NCBI GenBank assembly: GCA_001465935.1
Contig: LNKV01000002.1
Coordinates: 1,922,001-1,986,000, forward strand
Source of the DNA: Clarireedia homoeocarpa
Lineage: Eukaryota; Ascomycota; Leotiomycetes; Helotiales; Rutstroemiaceae
Direction of reading: 5' to 3'
Length of the DNA: 64,000 bases
Numbering within the stretch: position 1 is the first letter of the stretch; the number at the start of each line of letters is the position of its first letter. Under the pieces are notes generated by a model that was not told the origin of the DNA, did not search any database, and saw nothing but the letters and a program-made list of their open reading frames with translations. Made by a program: the position numbers and the translations under genes. Below are positions 10,948-22,065 of this stretch, piece by piece.

Positions 10948-13900
10948 ATGGCGCCTCTTGTGGATAATCCGATGATTGCATCGGCGACATTACACAATCC
11001 ATGTAGGTAATCTTTATCCCGAAACGAAATTGAAACATATCTAATATTATTGCTTTAGTACCACTCTACTTACATTCATACATCTTGCCATTCGCTATCA
11101 TCTGGCCTGTTTTCTTTCGTTATTATCTCTCTCAGGACCTCTACGATAAACATATTGGCGGGCAGGAATGGACTTTTGTGTGGTGTGGGACAATCATCAC
11201 GGCGCAAAGTCTGGTTTGGCTCTGCACGCATTGGAACGTTAATCTCAAGGCGCTCTTCACCTCGACCTCTGCCAAGTCAGTCGCTGAGGCTCAACTGATA
11301 AAAGTGCATCCTGTTGCAAATGCCGGAGCTGCGGATATCTGCAAAATCGATCGGGACAATGTAAGTGTGTGAGTGTGTATAGCCGGACAATAGCTGACAT
11401 TGGTAGGCGGGGGGCAAAAAGAACATCTCGTTCCTCTTCCAGAAGCGACGATTCCTGTACGATCCTGCGAAAAACTCGTTCGCACCATTAAACTACTCGA
11501 TCGATGAAGAGCCAAAGCCATTGTTGGAAACGTATCAGAAGTCAAGGGGCATCACAACCGCATCGGAGCTTTCAAGAATTCATCAACATTACGGCAACAA
11601 TACCTTCGATATCCCTGTCCCGACATTCACAGAGCTGTTCAAGGAACATGCAGTTGCTCCATTCTTCGTTTTCCAGGTCTTCTGTGTGGGTTTATGGATG
11701 TTGGACGAATATTGGTACTACTCTTTATTTACACTGGTTATGCTGGTTGGTTTCGAGAGCACAGTGGTTTGGCAACGTCAACGAACTTTGAACGAATTCA
11801 AGGGTATGAGCATCAAACCGTATGATATCTGGGTTTACCGATTAGGCAAATGGGAAGAGACACAAAGCGACAAACTACTACCAGGAGACTTGGTTTCCGT
11901 TGGCCGAACCAAGGAAGACAGTGGTGTTGCATGCGACATGATCTTGGTCGAAGGAAGCGCCATCGTTAACGAAGCAATGTTGTCTGGAGAAAGTACTCCA
12001 TTGCTGAAAGACTCAATTCAACTCCGCCCTGGATCTGCAAGACTCGAACCTGAAGGTCTAGACAAAAACGCATTCCTCTATGGAGGAACCAAGGTGCTAC
12101 AAGTCACCCACGGAAATAGCGATGAGGAAAGGCCTCAGGTCGCTTCCGGTGTTCCACCTCCTCCAGATAATGGTGCTATGGCGATCGTCGTTAAGACTGG
12201 ATTCGAAACCTCCCAAGGAAGCTTAGTTCGAACCATGATCTATTCGACCGAACGGGTCTCAGCAAACAACGCCGAAGCTCTCTTCTTCATTCTTTTCCTC
12301 TTGATTTTCGCAATCGCTGCCTCTTGGTATGTTTGGGATGAAGGTGTTAGAAAGGACAGAAAGCGATCCAAGCTTTTGCTCGATTGTGTTTTGATTGTCA
12401 CCAGTGTCGTTCCCCCCGAACTACCTATGGAACTCAGTCTGGCAGTCAATACTAGTCTGGCAGCTCTCAGTCGCTACGCCATCTATTGTACAGAGCCCTT
12501 CCGTATTCCATTTGCTGGAAGAGTTGATGTCGCATGTTTTGACAAGACCGGTACCTTGACTGGTGAGGATCTTGTGGTTGAGGGCATTGCTGGACTTGGT
12601 CTTGGCCATTCTGGAACCGACACGCCAAAGGAAAAAGATGGAGCCCATAGCCACATTACTCCGGTACAGGAAGCTGGTTTAGAGACTACACTTGTTCTCG
12701 CTACTGCCCATGCACTTGTAAAATTGGATGAAGGCGACATCGTTGGAGACCCTATGGAGAAGGCTACATTGACTTCCTTAGGCTGGACTCTCGGCAAGAA
12801 TGATACACTCACCAGCAAGAAGGGCGCTTCAGTCTCATCCCCATCTAATACAGTTCAGATCAAGCGTCGTTTCCAATTCTCCTCAGCTCTGAAGCGACAA
12901 AGTTCTGTTGCAACCGTCAGTGCTACTAGTCCTCAAACAGGGAAGAAGATCAAGAGCACATTTGTTGGTGTTAAAGGAGCTCCAGAAACTATCATGAAGA
13001 TGTTGGTCAAGGTCCCGGCTGACTATGAAGAAACCTTCAAATACTTCACCAGAAAAGGTTCACGTGTTCTTGCTCTAGCTTATAAACACCTTTCTACTGA
13101 CTCTGAAATCGGTTCCGGCAAGATCAATGATTTGAAGCGCGAAGATGTTGAGAGTGAGCTACACTTCGCTGGATTCTTGGTTCTCCATTGCCCTCTCAAG
13201 GAAGACGCCAAAAAGTCGGTTCAGATGCTCAATGAGAGCAGCCACCGTGTTGTTATGATCACTGGTGATAATCCGTTGACTGCTGTACATGTTGCACGCG
13301 AAGTCGAAATTGTGGATAGAGATGTTCTGATCCTTGATGCTCCAGAGCATGATGACTCGGGTGAAAAGCTTGTTTGGAGAAGTGTTGATGACTCCGTCAG
13401 CATTCCGGTCGACCCAGCCAAACCTATTGACAAGAAAATCATCGATGAGTACGATCTCTGCGTAACAGGTTATGCGCTAGCTAAGTTCAAGGGTCAATTG
13501 GCGCTCCCAACTATCTATCGCTACGCATGGGTATATGCCCGTGTGTCTCCGAAACAGAAGGAGGAGATCTTGACAGGTTTGAGAGAGCTCGGATATCATA
13601 CTCTTATGGCCGGTGATGGTACCAACGACGTTGGAGCACTTAAGCAAGCTCACATTGGGATTGCATTACTGAACGGCTCACAAGACGATCTCAACAAGAT
13701 TGCAGAACATTACAGGACCACAAAAATGAAGGAGCTATATGAAAAGCAGTGCTCAATGATGGAACGCTTCAATCAACCGAAACCTCCCGTTCCTGTCCAC
13801 ATCGCACATTTGTATCCCCCTGGACCTACGAATCCACATTACGAGACAGCAATGAAGCGTGAAGCAGAAAGGAAAGGTACAACATTGGCTCTTATGGAAA

Positions 13901-15085
13901 CTGCCGGTAACAAAACCAATGGCATTGAAACTATCACCTCACCTGGTGCCCAAGCTCTCATTGATAGCCAGAAAGCAAACAGACCTCAGCTCACTGAAGC
14001 TCAAAAGAAGGCAACTAACCTAGCCAACAATTTAACACAATCTTTGATGGAGAGTGAGCTCAATGACGATGAGCCTCCCACGATCAAACTTGGTGATGCA
14101 TCTGTTGCTGCTCCTTTCACTAGCAAATTGAGTAACGTTATCGCCATCCCCAATATCATCCGACAAGGTCGTTGCACACTTGTTGCAACCATTCAAATGT
14201 ACAAGATTCTCGCTCTCAACTGTCTCATTTCTGCATACAGTTTGAGTGTGCTGTACCTCGAAGGTATCAAATTCGGAGATGGTCAAGTCACAATCAGTGG
14301 CATGCTCATGAGTGTTTGTTTCTTGTCGATTTCACGAGCTAAATCCGTTGAGGGTTTGTCGAAAGAACGCCCACAACCAAATATTTTCAACTTCTATATC
14401 ATTGGATCCATCCTTGGACAATTCGCTATCCATATAGTTACTCTCATCTACATCGCTCGTTACTGCGACCAAATCGCTCCGTAAGTTACGTCCCATAATC
14501 AAACTGAACTCAGCTGACAACATCCAGTCGTGATCCGGATATCGACCTTGAAGGAGAATTTTCGCCATCTCTCTTAAATAGTGCCGTGTATCTTTTGCAA
14601 CTTATCCAGCAAATCTCGACCTTTGCAATCAACTACCAAGGTCGTCCCTTCCGTGAGGCATTATCCGGTAAGTTTGTTGTCTACATACAGCCATCACTCT
14701 TACTAATACACTCTTCGTAGAAAACCGAGGAATGTACTATGGTATCCTCGGAGTTACCGCAATCGCTTTCTCCTGCTCCACCGAATTCATCCCCGAGATT
14801 AACGAAAAGATGCGCCTCGTGCCATTCACACCCGAATTCAAGATGACCATGACAGCCACCATGATTGTCGACTATCTCGGCTGTTTCGTAATCGAAAAGG
14901 TTCTCAAAGCTCTCTTCTCGGACTACAAGCCGAAAGATATTGCTATTAGAAGACCGGATCAACTTGCTAGAGAACAGAAGAGAATCGAAGACGCGAAGCT
15001 GGAGGCGATTCGTGCAGAAGAGGAGAAAGCTGCGAGGGAGATTGAAGAATTAGAGAAGAAACTTATGAGCAGGAAGAGGACATAA
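10948..15085 (+). CDS. spf1: P5A-type ATPase SPF1 (ER transmembrane-helix dislocase)
   Basis: P5A ATPases reside in the ER, remove mis-inserted transmembrane helices and affect ER ion balance and glycosylation. The spliced protein is 1311 aa from exons 10948-11002, 11059-11360, 11407-14480, 14528-14667 and 14721-15085. The P5A signature VVPPELPMELSLAVN precedes the phosphorylation site FDKTGTLTGED (Asp498). MLSGES (actuator), KGAPE, MITGDN and MAGDGTNDVGALKQA (hinge) follow in the usual order. Hydrophobic segments lie at the N terminus, before and after the DKTGT domain, and in the last 200 residues. The end is a charged Glu/Lys coiled tail (about 1265-1311). The first ATG has a good context (GCGCCATGG), and exon 1 supplies the conserved HNPLPLYLHSY start. 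YVC1 follows 675 bp downstream on the same strand. Confidence 0.96.
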
Positions 15086-15760
15086 TGGGGGGATGGAAAG
15101 GGTTATAACAAAGTTTATTAGATAGATTGTAAATTATGTATAGACCGTCTGGGTTTAATATATGATTCATTACACATGCATTTTGCTTTGTGATCGAGAG
15201 ATGGTTGTGAAAGTAGTGTGTAGGTCACCATCCTCCGACTCTCCCTCGACGAGGAGTTCAGCGTAGTAGTTAGCTTGTTAGTGGAGGTAACGTACAGTCA
15301 TATCCTAGCAATATATCTTCAATGCACGAAAAATAAAATCCGTATTAATACAATTGCTGTTTCAATTATCAATACAACGTCATGCTGTTGCCGCTATTGA
15401 GATATAAGTTCTAGGATGTGTTGTGTTGCCAAGCGTGGGATTGTGAAATAAACCTGGAAGTGGATCACAAGAAACGCGGCAAGCTAAGTCAAATCACTTT
15501 GTTTTCTTCCACCAGAATCCTCATTGAAGGATTTGGTGTAAATTTTTCAATTGAAGCAATTGAAAAGAGCTCCAAGAAACAAAATGGTTCAATGGAGGAA
15601 ATTATTCGGTTTGGATGGAAGGTATGTAATGTTTACCCCGCGATAAGAGCTTCCTGGGGCTTCCTGGAGCTGTAGAGCTACCAACAACAGCTTGACAACT
15701 CCGCAAGAGATGTATATTGATGGACATTCGCGAACAGCGCAGATCAGCATTTATGGCGTG
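15086..15760. other. SPF1-YVC1 intergenic region
   Basis: 675 bp. An 85-codon open frame at 15418-15675 (+) has no domain I recognise and is more likely 5' non-coding sequence of YVC1. Nothing else supported. Confidence 0.5.
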
Positions 15761-17741
15761 ATGAAGCTCGACGACGTACGTATTACACTCCGCCCCAGTC
15801 GTTCAATGCAATAAAATGCTAATTCTAAGCAGTTCTTCCCTCTTACCACGAAGATGCTCTGCCCAGCGCTATACCTCCGATGGAAGTGACAAAAACTGCT
15901 CTACGACTGCGCTACCTGATCGAAGAAACTGTTTCGTGCGAGCTCGAGGAAGATTCCATCACATGTGCGAACTCGAGTGTCATAACAAGAGCTGTAATTA
16001 ACGCAGCGAAAGAAGCGGGCGGGAAGGAATATGGCGCCTGTGTGGTATATGCGTTATTGGTTTGTAAGAGATGGTTCAAGAAGCAGGCGATGCTAGAGCT
16101 GTGGGATGCGGATTTACATGACGTGAGAGCGACGGCTTGCGAGGTTATCGCGAAACAATTGTGAGTTTCATGCGGCGGCTGTGACTGGAAAACACAACAG
16201 CGACGCTAATGCTGCGTGCAGGATTGAAAGGGAAGAGGACCAAGATTATCTTTTGCAGGATATCCTCCTTAAGAGGTATTCTATATTAATAGATGGAGAG
16301 CAAACCGCGCCAGCGAACGTCATTGAGAGAGCGGTTGATCTTCATGCACTCAGAGTTACGGGTTCTTCTGGATATCAGAAGTGCGTCAATTACCTCTGGA
16401 GAGGATGGCTCATTCAGAATGAAAATGATCCTTCTCAATTCGTAGAATACAAGGAGAAAGGAAACACAAACTACTGGACACACGTTGATCCTGACCGCAT
16501 GCGCGCACCTATTTACCAGAATGCCACACAGATCATTTTCTCGCTGATCTACCTGGCTCTATATACTGGCGCTATTAATACGGTTAATCCTACTGGAGAT
16601 CTCGATATCGTTGAAATCATCCTTTACACCTTCACTGCTGGGTTCTTGTGCGATGAGTTCAGCAAGTTCTGGAAGGTCGGGAGATATTATATCGGGTTCT
16701 GGAATGTCTTCAATCTTGTTCTGTATGCTCTTCTTACGACGAGTTTGGTTACAAGAATCATTGCTTTGGGTCACCCATTGAACGACGAAGATCAGAAACG
16801 AGAAAAGTTCAATGAGCTCAGTTATAATTTCTTGGGTAAGTGTTCAATCAACATGAACTTTTGAAGACTGCTAACTTGCCGCAGCTTTCTCCGCACCTAT
16901 GTTCTGGATGAGGTTACTTCTCTACCTCGACTCCATTCGTTTCTTCGGAGCTATGCTTGTTGTTCTGAAAGTCATGATGAAGGAATCGCTCATCTTCTTC
17001 GCTCTTCTCATCGTCATCATCATCGGATTCTTACAAGCCTTTGTTGGCATGGATAACGCCGACACAAATGCTGATGCCACCATGTTCATTCTACAAGCTA
17101 TGGCTAACGCAGTGATGCAATCGCCCGACTTCTCTGGCTTTGATAATTTTGCACCGCCTTTCGGAATTATACTTTACTACATTTTTGCATTCCTTATCAT
17201 GGTCGTATTGCTCAACATCCTCATTGCTTTGTATAACTCTGCGTACGAAGATATCACAGACAACGCAATTGACGAATACATGGCCCTGTTCTCCCAAAAG
17301 ACTATGCAATTTGTCCGAGCCCCTGACGAGAACGTCTTCATCGCCCCTCTCAACCTTATCGAAATCTTCTGCTTAATCCTCCCCTTTGAATGGTGGATGC
17401 CACGTCAGCAATACGCAAAACTCAATGACTACGTCATGGCAGCTATCTATAGTCCGCTCTTGGTCATAGCAGCGTGGTTTGAGCAGCGAAGCGCAAAGAG
17501 GGTAACCAGTAATAGAAGGAGAGGTGAGGAAGACGACAATACGACGGAGGAGTGGGAACAGTTGATTGGGCAAGTGGACTTTGAGGGTGAGGGTTGGGAT
17601 AAGAAGGTCGAAAAAGTGAAACCGAATGTTGAGTGCGATCAGGCGACAATAGAGGTTAGGAAGTTAAGAAAGGAGGTGGAGGAGTTGAAGGGGTTGATTT
17701 TGCAATTGGTTAAGGGGAAGGAGAGAGAGAATGGGAATTAG
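15761..17741 (+). CDS. yvc1: TRP-like vacuolar calcium channel YVC1
   Basis: Yvc1 channels release calcium from the vacuole in response to stretch and osmotic or oxidative stress. The proposed 605-aa protein has exons 15761-15779, 15833-16160, 16222-16835 and 16885-17741. Family blocks are clear: KRWFKKQAMLELWDADLH near residue 90, RYSILIDGE, GSSGYQKCVNYLWRGW, then six or so membrane segments. A pore-side segment reads FVGMDNADT and a final S6-like helix reads LLNILIALYNSAYEDI. The C terminus is cytosolic and charged with a short coiled coil (IEVRKLRKEVEELKGLI). The first 19-bp exon rests on frame and splice signals only (GTATTA donor, GCTAAT branch, CAG at 15832). The conservative start would be the Met at 15880. 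The 3' exons are secure. Confidence 0.88.
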
Positions 17742-19749
17742 AATTGTGATATCGGGGCGGGGTATTTACGAGGAGTAGGGTTAGCTTGGATTAGGAGATA
17801 GTGGTTGTGGTGTGCAGGTCTGAAAGGTGTTAATAGGGTTGGGGTTGGCAATCATTGGCTGGTACCATATATGTACATGTAAATGAAAATTAATGATCTT
17901 TTAACAGCCTTATGGAAGGTCAGCTCACCAGTGGGTGTAGTAACAATCTGACTAACCTCGGATCTCTGATTCCTGATTTAGTATCTGATTATTCAAGTGA
18001 AATTTGGATGTTGAGAAACTTATATCTGATTGTTTAAGTCAAACTCCGACATCAGAAACAAATGTATACATCATACATTTGAGTCCACCTATTGGCGGGA
18101 TGAACGAGCGCAAGCTGTGGGTTTGTAATCATGAGCATCTTCGTTTAGACTCTTCTAGACACACGGCAGAGGTGTTTTAGTATTAAGCTTACTATTTTTC
18201 CCTGGAACATCAATTGCCCATTTCTTCATTCCATATTCACGATTCAAAAAAAGACAAAGGGAAAAAACGCATCTGCGGCGCGTAAATGTCCAACAAAATC
18301 TCCTCGTCTTCACCACGTGGTATTCGTATCGAGAGTTCCTATGCGCACGATGCTGTATGTGGAGAATCGATAGAGCGCTTTCATCACAGCAAGAGCGGGA
18401 GAAGGCGGGACGTCTGTGTGTATCTCGTGCGCGGTTTGCAGATCCCGCTGTCGTACCACCTCGATGCGTCGGTTGATGAATAGGGAAGCATCTACCAGCT
18501 GTGTGGGTCATCTACCGAAATCGCGAACGGCTGGGATAACCTGGGGATGCTGCATGCCGCTTGGTTGGATGGTAGGGCGGTCGTGTGATGATGGATGATG
18601 GATGATGGATGATGGATGGATGGGGAGTGTGAGGACGGCTGGGATGAGATGATGGCCGGGATGAAGGGTCAAAGTGAGAGGGGACGCGAAAGTTGGATGG
18701 GCGACAATAACAGTACGGGTCGGAGAGAAGATCGGCGTCTTGGTATGGTATTGTGCTGTGGTTGACGCACTTGATTGCGCGCCGTTTGCAAGTCTGAGTC
18801 GCGGCTCGATTGAATTTATATGTGATTTATATGTGCAAGTACACATATGCCTTGTATTATTTGCGGCTCCAAGGGAGATCGTTTAGCCACACACTTTTCT
18901 CTCGAGTCAACTACCTCATCACAGGATGAGATGGAGTTCATTTTGTTTTTGTTTTTATTTATTTTTTCTTTTTTTTCCTCTCAATGTGGAAATCAATTCA
19001 CCCGACAAGGCGCAGGTGAACAATTATTGTGAACCGTGTTATTGAAAGGTCTCGGTCAATCAACGGATAAATGCACACCACAGTTTACATCCTATCGCCT
19101 AGATTACTATGCGGATACGTCATTTTACACAAGCACCAATGAGTTTGACCTTACTCATACATATCCTGTGCATACATTGGTGGTGGCAATAAGACACGGG
19201 CTAAATCTCGCACTCATGACGAGTGTACGTAATCCGAGATAGAGAACGACTACCGGGGAGTTTTGTACGTGAAAATTTAAAGCACTGCTTTGGTGGCAAG
19301 TGGATGTGTATTGGCTGGTCGGAATTTTGTTCCCTTGGCAATATTTTGCGTGCACAGATGAGATTGTCTCTTCGAGCTATTGCTCCGTTTGTGCGCCGCA
19401 TCTACGAGTCATTGTCTTTTCGTGCTATTGCTCGGTTTGTGCGCCGCATCTACGAACCATTGTCTCTTCGAGCAATTGCTCCGTTTGTGCGCCGCATCTA
19501 CGAATCTTACCTACCTCACACACTGCACACCGCCGTGGGGTTGTGATTGTGATAAGAAGGATAAATATATTGGATAGTTTAGTCTGCTATTGGCGAAAGG
19601 GCTGTAGTGGGGGCATCCAACAAGTTCACCCTGTATGTCAGTTGAGGATATATATCACCTCTACTCTTCCTCCTAAGGGTTCTTGTTAGATCCTCAATTC
19701 ATTGCTCCTTTGTTTTGTTTTCACTATACACCTCCTAGGTCCTACAATA
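17742..19749. other. Intergenic region with tandem repeats
   Basis: 2.0 kb between YVC1 and the PRISE-like reductase. It contains a GGATGAT-type microsatellite (about 18587-18622), T-rich tracts around 18943-18978 and a three-copy 48-bp tandem repeat at 19364-19506. A 65-codon frame at 18286-18483 (+) has no recognisable domain. No gene supported. Confidence 0.6.
19364..19506 (+). repeat. 48-bp tandem repeat, three copies
   Basis: Units 19364-19411, 19412-19459 and 19460-19506 each begin TTGTC, share the invariant string GTTTGTGCGCCGCATCTACGA, and differ at only a few positions. The period is a multiple of three and all three plus-strand frames are open through the array. One frame gives a 16-residue repeat ending FVRRIYE. 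It lies 250-390 bp upstream of the reductase start, so it may be promoter, 5' UTR or a small coding gene. Confidence 0.85.
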
Positions 19750-21222
19750 ATGTCTGTCAGACAAGCTCTCATCTTCGGCGCGTCAGGTATCTCTGGTTGG
19801 GCGATTGTCCGCGAAGCTCTGCAGCACAGACACCCTACAGAAGTACAGGAAGAAACAAAGCCAACTTTCGATCGTGTACTTGCCCTATCCAGGAAGCCAT
19901 TAGGTGAATCCGAATTCTTACTTACCAAAGATCTTACGGATAAAAGACTCGTTCTTCATTCTGGCATTGATCTTGGAGAAGCTGAAGACGCGCATATTCT
20001 GTTTAAGAACATTGAAGGGATTGAAAAGACTACTCATGTACACTACGCCGGTCAGTTTATGTCAACCCATGCCTCATCGTCTAGACCCATTCCCACGACC
20101 CCTCTTTACCCAACTATAGCGTACTAAATATCTGCCCAAACAGCCTACGGCGGCCATGGAAGCGACTTCCCCACTCTCAAGAAGATCAACACAACATTCT
20201 TCCGCACCGCCCTCTCCCTCCTTATGACCCACTGCCCAAATATGGAATTCCTCACCCTCCAAACCGGCGCTAAAAGCTATGGCTTTGAGTTCTTTGGCCA
20301 GCCGAGTATGAGCGAATACTATCATCCCCCACACGTGGAGACTGCGCCTAGACTTCCCGCACCATATGCCGATTGCATTTTTTACTATGAGCAGGTAGAT
20401 GAACTCGTTCGCACTCATGCTTCTTTCCTCGAAAATTATGGAAATGCAAATGCGAAAGGAAAATTGGATGTAACGGAGAATGGAAAACCGAAGTGGAAAT
20501 GGGCAGAGATCCGCCCAGATCTCATCATAGGGCACACGCCGCGCTCGAACGGCATGGGTTTTGCGCAGGCATTAGGAATATTCTTATCAATGTATGCCTT
20601 TTTTGAAGGTAAGGGAAAAGAGGTGAAGTTTCCGGGAGCGGAGGAGGTGTGGAAGGGGAGGAGAACGGATTCCACTCAGGATTTGGTGGGGAGATTCAGT
20701 GTGTGGGTGTCGTTGCAAGAGGATAAGATTGCGAATGGGAAGGCGTACAATGTGGTAGATTCGCGAACTGAAGGAACGACGTGGGAAGAGGATTGGCCGA
20801 GGTTATGTGAGTACTTTGGTCTAAAGGGGGTAGGTCCTGGATCCGAGGAAACCCACATTGATCCTACATCGGCTTCTGCCACTTCAGTCTCGGGGTCGGA
20901 ATCGGAATCAGATACGGAGACACAGATAGGAAGGAGAGAATTGACGGGAGTGGATTGGGTTATGGCGCAAGAAAGTCGATGGGGAGAGTGGTTGGCGCAG
21001 AAAGGAATGAAGGATTTGGGACAAATAAAGGGATCGAGTTGGGATATGTTGGTGGGAGTCTTAAAATTTTTGAAGATGGATAGGAGGTTGGACGGGAGCG
21101 AAATGAGACGCACGGGATTCCGGTTTGATAGGGATGCGGATGCAAAGAGAGATGCAGATATAGCAGCAGAGGGGTATTATAGGGCTTGGGATAGAATGAG
21201 GAAGGCGGGGATTATTGCTTGA
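19750..21222 (+). CDS. PRISE-like NAD(P)-dependent reductase (short-chain dehydrogenase)
   Basis: This 459-aa protein belongs to the atypical short-chain dehydrogenases related to plant progesterone 5-beta-reductase/iridoid synthase and fungal SirQ-like proteins. Exons are 19750-20050 and 20144-21222 (GTCAGT donor, GTACTAAAT branch, CAG acceptor). The N terminus has the nucleotide-binding GASGISG (residues 10-16). The family motif corresponding to NFYYxxED appears as IFYYEQVDEL, and IRPDLIIGHTP follows. A Ser/Glu-rich insert (about residues 310-335) precedes a C-terminal helical part typical of fungal members. Substrate cannot be told from sequence: the family reduces enones. No secondary-metabolite genes flank it, so a general detoxifying role is as likely as a biosynthetic one. 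Confidence 0.88.
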
Positions 21223-22065
21223 TTTTTGAGATGGCTAGCGAAGGCACTTTCAAGGGGGCGCTGGAGAAATTCTTTGGACTTTTTTTGCCTGCAGGCAGGT
21301 AAGATATGCAACATATCAACGAAATATGAAACTCGCACGTGCTTGACCTGGATGGAAATATCGGCTTGTTGCATATCTTGAGATAAATTTTGCCTATAAG
21401 CACAAGCACAGGCAGGAAACATATACATAGATGACTACGGCGTCGCCTGTCGTCGAATTTACACAATAATTACCACAACTACTCTGGTGTGGTGTGAATT
21501 TGGAGAAAGAAGAGAAACTTCTCTACTATGAAAGTGCACAAGCTTCACCTTACAAAATTCACAACAATGTGAATTCACTCACACTCGATATCTTCCCATT
21601 GCCCTATGGTCCTCTTCACCTTTACACTCTCATCCCATCTTATAACTTCAGAATTACCCGTTTTGGCGAACGAATCATATTCTAGCATTCACTTTGTTTA
21701 CTTTATCATGGATGTGTTTATTGTTTACAAGGCGATTCTTCTCATATTCTGCTACTTCTAAGTTTTGAGTACCAAGATTGAGATGCGCCGTTGAGATATA
21801 ATCCATTTGCTTCCTCTTTTTGCTTGAAGAGAACCATCATTCGACAGAAAAAGTACTGAATTGTTGGCTTTGTTCAAGAGATTGACTTTGTTTACTGCCT
21901 TCTCACACAAAGCAAGAAAGACGACGAGGTCAAGCAGCCCTCTCGTTTTACGCCTACGACTACTGCTGGATTCACAACAGCTGGGCTAGATCGAAGTCCC
22001 CAGATCTCTGCTTAGCAACTTCTTTAAACACAGTCGGTCAACAGCAACGCTACTTACTGACCAAC
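21223..22065. other. Intergenic region
   Basis: 843 bp between the reductase and the J-like gene. It is AT-rich, with short pyrimidine tracts near 21580-21650 and 21800-21830 that could be promoter elements. No gene seen. Confidence 0.5.

Noticed and set aside
15418..15675. 85-codon open frame between SPF1 and YVC1 as a separate small gene or YVC1 first exon
   Set aside because: No frame-compatible splice into YVC1 was found and the product has no recognisable features.
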